DNA of 64,000 nucleotides, from assembly GCA_027924645.1 (NCBI GenBank), contig BSBN01001965.1, positions 14,746,001 through 14,810,000 on the forward strand, given 5' to 3'. The stretch is from Cunninghamia lanceolata. Taxonomy: Eukaryota > Streptophyta > Pinopsida > Cupressales > Cupressaceae. Each line of letters opens with the position of its first letter. Within the stretch, counting starts at the first letter, position 1. Shown piece by piece: positions 55,433-64,000 of this stretch. The translations under genes were made by a program, and so were the position numbers. Below the pieces are notes generated by a model. It saw only the letters and a list, made by a program, of their open reading frames with translations, made no database searches and was not told where the DNA came from.

Positions 55433-57405
55433 CTAGTGACTACTGGCAGCTCCCTCGCCCTGACCACCACCACTAGGTCCTGTACCTGGTCCTCCATCTC
55501 TCGGTGGCCCCATCACTGAGGCTACTGATTGAGATCCCCCTGACCTCCGTGAACTTGAGGCCTTTGACCTGCTATTGAAACTAGGCTACCTCTGCTCTAC
55601 CAGCACAGCTCCATAATACAAGCCTCAGTAATACTCAGCCTCACCCTGCACTCTCCAAAGGTCTGCCTATACGTCTATCAACTGTGTAGCTAAGTACATT
55701 GTAGCTCCATCAGTCCCCAATGCAGCCATTGCTCTATCTCGCTCACTGGTCATCCCCTGCAACTGCTGCACCGCCCTATCTCTCTCAGCTCACAGACCAT
55801 CCCTCTCTGCTCTCATAGCCTGCATCTGCTATATCACAGTGTCTCACTCTAGTCTCATCACATCCTCATGCTGTCTAGCCACATCTCTCTCTCCAGTCAC
55901 TCTAGCTAGAGCACCATCATCCTATCCATCTCCCCCCTGTGCCCTCAACTATAGTTGAGCCTGATATGTTTGTGCCTGTGCTCTCGCATGCCGCAGAGTA
56001 GTCACTACCTGATGCCTATCTATCTCCACCCTCCTCAGCCTCATCTACGCTCGCTACCTCCATCTCCTCTCCTCTCTAATCTGTCTCTGCAGTTGTTGAA
56101 TACCAACATCATCACTTGCTACAATCTGTGCCTGTGGCTGTGCTAGTATAGCAGGCTGACCTGGCACCTACTCTGGCATCTGTATCCTTGGGGCTGCTGG
56201 CACAATAGCCTGTGCTAGTGGAGCCCGTCATCATCTCCTCTGAACTGGTCTCTCCATCCCAATCTCTCCAATCTCCCCATCCCGTGTCAACCGAGTCAGC
56301 CTCGCTGTCGCCCAGTGTACATCATACTCTAGCAATGTGCCTGGATCTGCAGGACCCTGTCCCCACTACCATGCTATTGGCTGTAATCCATCTCTCTCTG
56401 CCAAAGCTGTCTCAACCACAACCTCTGGACCCCAATCAAACACCTCCTGTCTTGTCCTCCTAAAAATGGCATCACCTACTGGTACGCTTGTGCTTCCTTG
56501 AACTGTCTCAAAGCTCTCTCTGGCAAATAGCACTCTATAATATACACGCCGCATCCAAAAATGTATCTCGCCTGTCTAGCATAGACAAGCTTTGCATCCT
56601 CCTCATCCCAGTACTCACATCCTAGCCATGGCCTCCATACAAATCTATCCACCTCATCCAATCTCCTCCGCCAATATACCACACCTCGGTGCTATCGATA
56701 TGTCAAAGCTCCTCTATGCATCCGCGCAAATGGCTCTCCTGCTACTCTAGCCACCCATCCCTCTGGTCTCGTCACCGGAATGTGCTCATATGCCCATACA
56801 TGTAAAACTGTCACTCCTTCTGACATACTGGCTCCAAACATATAAGCGCAATCATGCAAATAATGATAGAGTTGTCCCAACACACACTCTGCCCATGCAT
56901 ATCTCATGCCATATGAAAACATGCCCTCCATCACTATCCCCCATCCTACTAGAAAACCTCTAGCTCTCCTATCACCCACTAGCCATCTAATGATAGCCAC
57001 TACTACGCACTGTAACCTATCACAGAGCTCCTCCATCCTCACCATCAGAATCTCTGAACCCTCTGCTCCGATGTCTGGTGTCCCAAATAATCTCCTAAAT
57101 GCAGTTGGGCCCATATCGGGATCATAGTCCACACGCTCCCCATCTATCAGAATCCTCAAAATTTGGAACACATCCTCTAAGGTGATGGTCGCCTCTCCTG
57201 TCGGTAACAAGAATGAACTGTGCTCGCTCATCCATCGCTCCACCATCGCTGTCATTAGCCCTCGATGTGCCTGCACTGGCTCTAATCGTGATACATGCTC
57301 CAAGCCAAAGACCTCTAACACCAGTCACTCCTCTGCATCTAACCGTCTCACTAGCCGTAAATCTCTCGGATGTGGCTCTCATGATAGAAATGGTGGTAGT
57401 ACATC
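55433..57405 (-). pseudogene. antisense plant mobile domain gene in element D, exon 2
   Basis: Minus-strand coding sequence of a plant mobile domain (PMD, aminotransferase-like) protein. In order: RDLRLVRRLDAEE, LEVFGLEHVSRLEPV, MVERWMSEHSSFLLPTGEA and TITLEDVFQILRILIDGERV (about 57150-57330). Then DRLQCVVVAIIRWLVGDRRA, YAWAECVLGQLYHYLHD, WRRRLDEVDRFVWRPWLGCE and YIIECYLPERALRQFKEAQ. A coiled-coil stretch (GMTSERDRAMAAL) and a Gly/Ser-rich tail end at TAG 55433-55435. Stops near 57325, 57380 and 56694, several in the tail, and one frameshift near 56480 break it. The exon starts at an acceptor (CAG at 57408-57406) in phase with exon 1. PMD proteins are host silencing or transcription factors that transposons have taken up repeatedly. 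Role here unknown. Confidence 0.75.
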
Positions 57406-58101
57406 CTGCATCATCCATTTATCCTTGTCAGTCCATTTCGTTAGTCATCCATATCAAAATCTGCTTATCTATTTGCTATTCTACCTTACACCTACCATAA
57501 GCGTTCCACTTTACCACATGCGCTTCTTCCCAGCTCACTAGCGACTAGTTTTACCACATGCGCACCTGTTTTGTCTATATGCAAGCTATTTCTACTCATG
57601 TGCATCTATTTTATCTATAAGCGACCTAAAATTCCGCATGCACTTATCCCTGCGTCATATGCACGTTCTATCCTATATGCACTCAATTTTGTCCTAGAAG
57701 TGAGCCCTATTCTATATGCGCCTAGCTTTTCACTATTAGCAAGCCATTATTCACCTGCAATAATTTTTGCCCTGGAAGCGTGCTATTTACCTTATGCAAG
57801 CTCCTTTTATTCATATGCACGCTACACTACCATATGTGAGTGCTTTTTGCCTATAAGCGATTTAATTTTCTCTTTACGTGCTTTTCACCTGTGTTCTTCC
57901 CGCCGACGGGATGTGACCACTTTTTGCATAAGCGACCTAGCCGTGCTCAAAAGTGACCAAGACTACTGCAAGAATTCTATATTCCTACATAAGCGACCTA
58001 AAACTGCTATTTCCTAACCTAGTCGCTTTTGGTGACGTGTGTGCATTAATTACTCTTTAGGCTATTAATTACACGCTTTTGGGAAAAGTTTTGAAACATA
58101 C
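57406..58101 (-). other. proposed intron of the antisense gene, with degenerate repeats
   Basis: Bounded on the minus strand by GTATGT (58101-58096) and ...GCAG (57409-57406). 696 bases, rich in loose repeats of about 20-22 bases with the core (A/G)TATGCGC or ATAAGCGACCT on the plus strand. On the element plus strand these are the reverse complement of the TCGCTTAT and TCGCATATA units in the leader of D. Confidence 0.55.
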
Positions 58102-58254
58102 CGGTACGCCTGCTCCCTCTGGTCGCCCATGTGTCCTCACTCGCTCCACACGATGATCCCTGCATGGAATAACCATCCTAATAGCTCTGCAACTCTCACT
58201 CTTAGGAGCTCTGGATTTCTCTAGTTTCTGAGCACAAATGAGCCTATTTGCCAT
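58102..58254 (-). CDS. antisense gene of element D, proposed exon 1
   Basis: 51 codons from ATG 58254 (MANRLICAQKLEKSRAPKSE) to a GTATGT donor. Exactly 153 bases, so phase 0, and joining to 57405 keeps the reading frame into the mobile domain region. Basic and short, it may be a nuclear signal. The call rests on the splice signals and phase only. Confidence 0.5.
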
Positions 58255-58524
58255 TGTAGATCCTACTTATAGCCCTTCTCAAAACCCTAATTCTTCTATG
58301 CCGCAGCCTATTTTCTTCCACCCAACCCCCATTTTCTTCGTGTCTGCCTTCTTTTTCACCTTTTTTCTATCGCGAGGCAACCCAGCCCTTCCTGGTTAGC
58401 CTGGCTTACCTCTCGAGGGGGCATCACCTGCCAGTTACACTGGGGCATAACTTGTTTATCGAATGCATATCGTATCTTCTTTGACACAATGCTCTATCGA
58501 ACATTGTATCAAAGAGGGGCAAAA
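58255..58524 (+). promoter_or_regulatory. region before D 3' LTR: polypurine tract and likely antisense promoter
   Basis: The purine run AAAGAGGGGCAAAA (58511-58524) touches the LTR and is the likely plus-strand primer. The rest lies upstream of the antisense start at 58254 and should hold its promoter. I see no clear TATA box. Confidence 0.6.
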
Positions 58525-59374
58525 TGTAGACACCCAAATTTGTCCCAACTTTGTCCATGTCTAGCAACACCTTGTTAAATTATTATTCCATTAAACCAAT
58601 TAATTAAATAAATTTTATTTATTTAATTAAATCCCATTCAATCCCATCCTTATCCCACTTAGCTAATTAATTAAATAAATTTTATTTATTTAATTAATTT
58701 CACATGCATAATCCCATTTATCCTATCCCCATCCCAATTAATTAAATAAATTTTATTTATTTAATTAATTTCCACATCATATCTTATCCCATCCTATTCA
58801 TTTATCCTATTAATTAAATAAATTTAATTTATTTAATTAATATCCAACTCATATCCCAACTAATTCAAATATTTTATTTGAATTAAACACTCATCTTTTA
58901 CCACATTCCAACACTTGTCCAGTCAATCATGTGTTGTTATACAACTTTCATTCATATCCTTCACATGCACAATTAATGGGACCTAAATTTAGTATCTTTC
59001 AATCCTAGCCATTCATATAACCTCTGAATCTCCACCGTCGATTGATCTTGGTTGAGTCCTATATAAACACCCTCTCATCCCATATGAGACATCCAGCAAT
59101 CATATAGCACCTACATTATCATCTTGAGCATCCTAAGCATCTGAGCATTCATTTGAGCTTTTTATCATCTATTATGGCAGCTTTCAGCTTTGCAATTCTT
59201 CATTGTTGAAGAAACAATCCACATCTCTTAAACAAGGAATCACACGGTCTAGGTGATGTTATGCTTGAATTGCATTGTTCTTTGATTTCATTTAGATTAG
59301 ATTCCTTGATGATGGTAGGGTTAGGGGTTCATGGCTATGCTTGATCTTCTAAACCTGACTTTTCACCTATCACA
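58525..59374 (+). repeat. 3' LTR of element D
   Basis: 850 bases, same length as the 5' LTR, about 20 differences by eye. It carries the five AT palindromes (58600-58885) and a TATA box at 59060-59067. Confidence 0.93.
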
Positions 59375-60655
59375 TAGACAACAAGAATGTCCAAACGAGA
59401 GATGCAACAATGTCAGTCTCCTGGTATAGCACATGATGAGGAGGGGTCTGCTGATGAAGACCCAAGACAAATAGCATACGATTCTTTTATTTTAGATGAT
59501 AAATTTATTCATTCTAAAGAATTCAAATCATTTTTATATAAATGCAAAGGGAAAGAAATCAGGGAGTCACTTGATGATATCTCTGCCAACAATGAAAGAC
59601 AATTACTTGACATGTTGAAGACAACAGTGGATAGTGAATTACAAAATATGACCCCTAGTAAGGGTAGACAGTTGCTCAAAGAAGCAGGGGTGATGATCTT
59701 TCCTAGTCTTGATTTGAATTTTGCTCTAGTATTTGATAGTTTTCTGCATAATATAGATGATAAATACAAGGTCACTTCATAAGGTGTCACTAAAGTATAC
59801 ATGGGCACGAAATATAATAACAATGAAAATTCATTAATGATATGGGCCCTGTATCCTCCCCATAAAAAGACAACCATTATAGACAATGAGAAGACTTTCA
59901 AGCATGTCATGACTTTGAAGGTAGGGGAGACTGACACGTTGATCACTATAGACATCAACATTACTATTGTAAAGTTGAATAAGGCATAGGCTCAGATGTT
60001 AATCAAAGAAAGAGATGTAGACAAATTGAGTTGTGAGAGATTAACCAAAGAAAATTACTATTTGAAAGATGTTAAGAGCACCTTCGGGGGATCAGTAAAG
60101 AGACTAACTCAGGGTGAGAGCTCACAGAGTGTCCAATCACCATCCATCATCTAGATAGCTCCAATCCAGATTGATACATTGGCCACAGTACTCCAAAATA
60201 GGCATACCAAAATGATACATTGGCTGAACCAATTTTGGGATAATTATTCTCAAAATTATAAAGCAATGCAAGAGCATGAGAGGCTTGACAAAAGGCTACA
60301 GGAGAAACTAAATGAGACATAGAGTAAAGATATTTCTAACATTATAGGTACCTCTAGTACAAAAGAATTGATCGAGCAACATCAAAAGTATTATGACCAA
60401 CTTAAGAATGATTCCAAATAATGTGTTGAATCCTCAAAAGCAGGAGTGTCTACGTTGTTCAAGAGCGATAAATAATTAAAGAGTAAAGAGGAATGGAGCA
60501 AAGACTGTCAAGTGATAATACATGAAGCCTTAAAAGCTCTTAAAGACAAAGACTCTACATCTGGGGAAGCCTGCAAGCATTTGGAGAAGATGGTTATGAT
60601 GGATGTGATCACAAGAAATGCTATTGAATTTACTGATTCACATCACAGCTAGGAG
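59375..60655 (+). pseudogene. LTR-borne reading frame of element E, second part (3' LTR copy)
   Basis: Resumes after D with the TAGAC duplication and RMSKREMQQCQSPGIAHDEEG. It matches 15023-16292. NNERQLLDMLKT shows CAA where the 5' copy has TAG, and ENSLMIW shows TCA where the 5' copy has TAA. This copy has its own stops near 59780, 59987 and 60320. It ends with the shared TAG near 60650, then 17 codons to TAA. Confidence 0.62.
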
Positions 60656-61805
60656 TACTTAGATCAAATAGCTCAGCTATACTTGTGGTTGAATAGAGCT
60701 TAAGCATTGTTATTTTACTGTTGTTATGTTAATCATGTTGATTCCCAAAAGACTTCTTTGAAGAGTTATGTCTCTTCATAAGTATTCCTATATAAGTTGA
60801 ACATATGATGCTGAAATAATCAATCAACAAGTGAATATAATACATAAAGTTTACAATGTTTCCTAAAGACCATGTTGCAAGTATATTATTGAAGAAATAA
60901 ATTGAAGTTCTCTGATTTTGTGGTTTTATTCTAGCATCAATTGTTTGTTAAAATTACTCAATTGTATGGTTGTCTCCATTTTAGCATTTCCTTGTTATTC
61001 AAATTAATATATCAAGTATATAGTTAATTTGTCAATGCACATTTGCTGTATTTGAGTGATTGAATTAATTGGTTTCCATTAGAGGAATTAAAAATCCTTC
61101 TGATTAGTCACAGTAACATGGAAGTATTAAGTTTGGATTACTAAGAAGAACCATATAATTGGGATTGACATTTTGTCTCCAAGTTAATATTATCTATTAT
61201 TCTTGCATATTTCATTCAATTGGTTCCTTCAAGAAAGGATTAAATTATCTTCTGGTGAATAACAAGAAGTCTGATTATATGGGTTAGATTATTAAGAAGA
61301 GCTTGTCAGTCATTTCCTTGCACGTTTATATGAGTCATAAATTAAAATATTGTGCGAAACAGTTAGAGTTACTGCCCACTATAAGCCACTAGTCTTAGTC
61401 TTCCATTTGACTCTGTTTACCCAACAAGGCACTAGTCTTATTTCAACTCATCATTTCAAAACCCCATTTATTATTAAATCATAGTCATAAAATTCACCTC
61501 AATATTGCTTATACAATTTATACCAACCACTCATCAGATATTAGATATAGAATTAGTTAGCAAGCTTTCATCTATTTTGTACCATTTGCCACTGTAGGTA
61601 GATTCATTTACTTAGTCACAACATTTACACTCTATCTACTTTAATTTCCAAGGTTCACCCACCTAGGTGTAGCAGGACCTAAAGTGCAGGGAGTTATCAA
61701 ACCCTAAAGGTTGATTCCGTTGCGTTAGTTCAAAAATGTTGCCAATCTAAGCATAGAGCCTGGCATCCTCTTAGGATTAGCAACCTACATTTTTGAGACC
61801 TAACA
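60656..61805 (+). other. 3' portion of E 3' LTR, no gene
   Basis: AT-rich, about nine tenths identical to 16293-17446. Nothing coding is seen. Ends CTAACA at the CATTC duplication. Confidence 0.6.
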
Positions 61806-61810
61806 CATTC

Positions 61811-62542
61811 CTTTTAGAAATGCCCAATTTTTCCATAGTTCCAACAGAGAGCATTGGACTTTCTAGGAGATTTGGATCTCCCACGGGATTTGGATCTACC
61901 CTTCTTATCTTTCTTGTCCTTCTTTTTCCATTTCTCCTTGGGTCTTCCATGAACCACCAAAGCCTCTTTAGCTACTTTAGAAGACTTTCTCCAAATTTCT
62001 TTAGATAACAATGAAGATACCACTTCACCCATTTTGAAAGTGGATGTGGTGCTCCCAATAGCCATAACAAGATGATCCCACAATTCTGGCAGAGAACAAA
62101 GCAAGGTCATACAACGATCCTCCTCCTCCATCTTCACACCAAAGGATGTCAACTATGCAATTAACATGTTGAAAGCATTCAAGTGATCTGCAATAGATCC
62201 TCCATCCTCCATCTTGAGAGAATACAACTTCTTTCTCAGAAAAAACTTGCTCACATGGGATTTGGCCTGATAAACATCTCCTAGCTTCATCCAAAGATCT
62301 TTCATGGTCTTCTCCTCATGGACATTTAATAGGACAAAATTAGCTAGAATGAGTCTTATGAGACCCTTAGCCTTCTAATCTTTGAGATCCCAATTAGCTT
62401 GTGTCATTACGGTTGGTTTTACACCAGAAATGGTTTCCCATAGGTCTTGATCAACAAGCATGTCTTCTATCTTAAGTTTCCATAACTTAAATTTTTTTCT
62501 ATTGAATATCTCCACCTCTAATCTTCTAGATGTGCCTGCCAT
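61811..62542 (-). pseudogene. gag of Copia element F, first part
   Basis: Starts at ATG 62542 on the minus strand: MAGTSRRLEVEIFNRKKFKL, then WKLKIEDMLVDQDLWETI, a UBN2-type Copia Gag. It continues with GDVYQAKSHVSKFFLRKKLY, LPELWDHLVMAIGSTT and a Lys/Ser/Arg-rich basic tail, and ends in the first half of a zinc knuckle, CWNYGKIGHF, at the E insertion point. Stops lie near 62377 and 62153 and just before the junction. The rest of the knuckle is at 4723 and below. Confidence 0.85.
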
Positions 62543-62647
62543 CTCTTTCTTGCAACAAGATTATAGAATACTTTGTATAGACTCTGACCCAATCTAAAAT
62601 CAGCTCAAAAAAAATCCTACCTGACAACTAGAACCAAAGGCGATTAA

Positions 62648-62660
62648 GCTTTGATACCAA
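62648..62660 (-). promoter_or_regulatory. primer-binding site of element F
   Basis: On the minus strand TTGGTATCAAAGC follows the LTR. It is of initiator tRNA-Met type with one change from the usual TGGTATCAGAGC. Confidence 0.82.
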
Positions 62661-62661
62661 C

Positions 62662-63710
62662 TGAAAGGAAGCTAGGTGTATGGAAATCGCTCCCTACACT
62701 AATCTAATGAGGAGAGATGAGTGCAAATTCTCTTCAACCTTTACAATTCTAGTGTTATTAACCCAACAACAAAGATATTGCAGAAATACACAACACAAGA
62801 ATGTAAGATAGAAGAAGAGAGACAAGATATAATGTGGGGAAAACCCTTTCAGGTGAAAAACCCCACACTCCAAAACTTGCATAATGTATTATCTAAACAA
62901 CAAGGTTTACAACACACTTGCAATGAAAGTCTCATAGGAATCTTTGAAACTCATATTTGGAGACAATTTGGTAGCATAATAGTATCTATCAATCACATAA
63001 GACATCTCATCTCAAAGCACCTACTTAAATAGAAGTTTACAAGGCAAAAATGAACTTTCCTTGAGATGGGCATCCAACTTGGCCTCATGGCCCAAAACCC
63101 ACACCTAGGGACATTTGTCCAACACTATAGCATGGTCATGACACTTGTCATATCATCCCATCCCAATATGGTCACTTATTCCCAAGTTGGGCAATGACAG
63201 ATGCTCTTACGACTCTTACAATTATCATAGAATATGTCATAACTGTCATATCTTACAGCTGTAAGAGAATTTGTCATACACTGACTAAAATTAGCGTATT
63301 ATCTTACATCATGTCATAACCCTCCTTGGGGCACCCAAATATGCCTTCTTCCAAGATGCCCTGTGACACGTCTTCACCTGTCATGTAGTATCTTGTATTT
63401 GCGACTCTTACATGTCATAGATTCTGTCATAGGAATCTGTCATAACTGTTTCGATCAAGATTCACTTACACACTATTTGAAGTACCAACACATGGAAAAA
63501 TACCTCTACCACTAAGTGGGATGCCTATCTCCTCATGTGAGGACAAAATTACATGTGGTCACCTTCCATGTAGGATGACACATCACCATGCCAACTCCCA
63601 CAGGATGACAAAACATGATTTGCATCCTAATTACACAATAGGCAATAAATAAATCTATTACAATAAATAAATGCAAGGAATTACCAAGGTTGAGACACCT
63701 TAATTCCCAA
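62662..63710 (-). repeat. 5' LTR of Copia element F
   Basis: Matches 309-1349. On the plus strand it should end CCCAACA like the other LTR, but it stops at CCCAA and continues into TAGGGTC, so its terminal two bases are lost or changed. Confidence 0.88.
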
Positions 63711-64000
63711 TAGGGTCATGAGTTTTCTATTTGGCACTTTAATTGCATGTTGGTGCCTTGAAAAATGCATTTTGAGTTGTCAAAAGATGCCTTTTAAGTG
63801 GTAGAATATGAGAGGCTAATTTTAGAGATGTTATAATGCATTTTAGGACTTTTAAAAGTGAGAAAATTTGGGGAAAAATATTTGGACGTGAATATAAAGA
63901 TGGTAGAAATTTCTAGATGTTCAAGGAGCCTATAAGTATTGTTTATTTTGCTTGCAGAAGGACTATTGCCATTTTCACTATTTTCCTACAGAGCGGATGC
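63711..64000. other. right flank of the nest, no gene seen
   Basis: AT-rich sequence without a supported gene. It does not repeat the left flank (bases 304-308, GGATT), so no target duplication of F can be shown. Confidence 0.5.

Larger units (their letters stand above)
42055..59374 (+). mobile_element. element D: 17.3 kb Ty3/Tat retrotransposon with antisense gene
   Basis: Complete from LTR to LTR (850 bases each) with TG...CA ends and a TAGAC duplication. Order: 5' LTR, primer site, 2.6 kb leader, gag, protease with G-patch, RT, Ty3 RNase H, archaeal-type RNase H, integrase, 2.2 kb spacer, antisense plant mobile domain gene, polypurine tract, 3' LTR. Dual RNase H places it in Tat. The LTRs differ at about 20 of 850 sites by eye, so it is younger than E, yet the coding part has more than ten stops. 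It may have been moved by proteins of another copy, or it decayed quickly by C-to-T change. Confidence 0.9.
4729..61805 (+). mobile_element. element E: giant Ty3/Tat (Ogre-like) retrotransposon with LTRs of about 5.3 kb
   Basis: The span is 57,077 bases including nested elements A, B, C and D. Without them E is about 17.6 kb. Order: 5' LTR (4729-17446), primer site, gag, protease, archaeal-type RNase H, reverse transcriptase, Ty3 RNase H, integrase, short 3' region, 3' LTR (39197-61805). Both LTRs carry a long reading frame. Ty3 type is shown by integrase after RT, and Tat type by the extra RNase H. Nearly every domain has in-frame stops. The two LTRs differ by about a tenth by eye plus indels, so the copy is old. 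Long LTRs and the TGGCGACTC primer site fit Ogre-like elements; the exact lineage is inferred. Confidence 0.88.
39197..61805 (+). repeat. 3' LTR of element E (interrupted by element D)
   Basis: Starts TGTTGGGACATG and ends CTAACA. Without D it is about 5.28 kb and matches the 5' LTR. It carries its own copy of the TATA box and of the long LTR reading frame. Confidence 0.88.
309..63710 (-). mobile_element. element F: Ty1/Copia LTR retrotransposon, split by a 57 kb nested insertion
   Basis: This is the outermost element, read on the minus strand. From high to low coordinates it holds the 5' LTR (62662-63710), a primer-binding site, gag, then after the insertion at 4729-61805 the rest of gag, protease, integrase, reverse transcriptase, RNase H, a polypurine tract and the 3' LTR (309-1349). 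The order protease-integrase-RT-RNase H is that of Copia. Zinc-knuckle codons continue from 61811 to 4723 once element E and one copy of its 5-bp duplication are removed. All reading frames contain stops and shifts. The two LTRs differ at many sites (roughly a tenth by eye), so this copy is old. No target duplication is visible at its own ends. Confidence 0.9.

Overview
This window is plant nuclear DNA made almost entirely of LTR retrotransposons nested inside one another. No host gene, tRNA, rRNA or CRISPR array was seen. A large-genome seed plant, perhaps a conifer, is my inference from the size and depth of the nest, the AT-rich sequence and the very long Tat/Ogre-like elements. Nothing in the sequence names the species.

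Layout, outside to inside. Element F is a Ty1/Copia retrotransposon on the minus strand with LTRs at 309-1349 and 62662-63710. Its zinc-knuckle coding sequence was split by element E, a giant plus-strand Ty3/Tat (Ogre-like) element (4729-61805, target duplication CATTC, LTRs about 5.3 kb each). E was then hit three times. Element A (7322-14714, duplication GGTTA) lies in its 5' LTR. Element C (20303-35062, duplication CTTAT) lies in its protease region. Element D (42055-59374, duplication TAGAC) lies in its 3' LTR. Element B (21426-28767, minus strand) is inserted just behind the primer-binding site of C. The order F, E, C, B is therefore four levels deep.

A, B and C are three copies of one non-autonomous family. 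Each has about 1.1 kb LTRs of Copia type and an initiator-Met primer site. ORF1 is a Gag-like protein with a coiled coil and four CCHC knuckles. ORF2 is a protein of 1027 residues of unknown function. I found no protease, integrase or reverse transcriptase between the LTRs. A is open in both frames, B has one stop in ORF2, and C is old and broken. Their LTRs carry an array of small AGTG-loop hairpins, and the 3' untranslated region has a conserved hairpin and several polypurine tracts.

E carries a reading frame of about 980 codons inside each LTR, downstream of a TATA box. Its archaeal-type RNase H lies before the reverse transcriptase. D is another Tat element with protease, a G-patch motif, RT, Ty3-type RNase H, archaeal-type RNase H and integrase. 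Behind the integrase, on the opposite strand, it carries a plant mobile domain gene with recognisable splice sites. E, D, C and F are full of nonsense changes, so only A, and possibly the ORF1 of B, look able to make intact protein. The 308 bases before F and the 290 bases after it show nothing I recognise.
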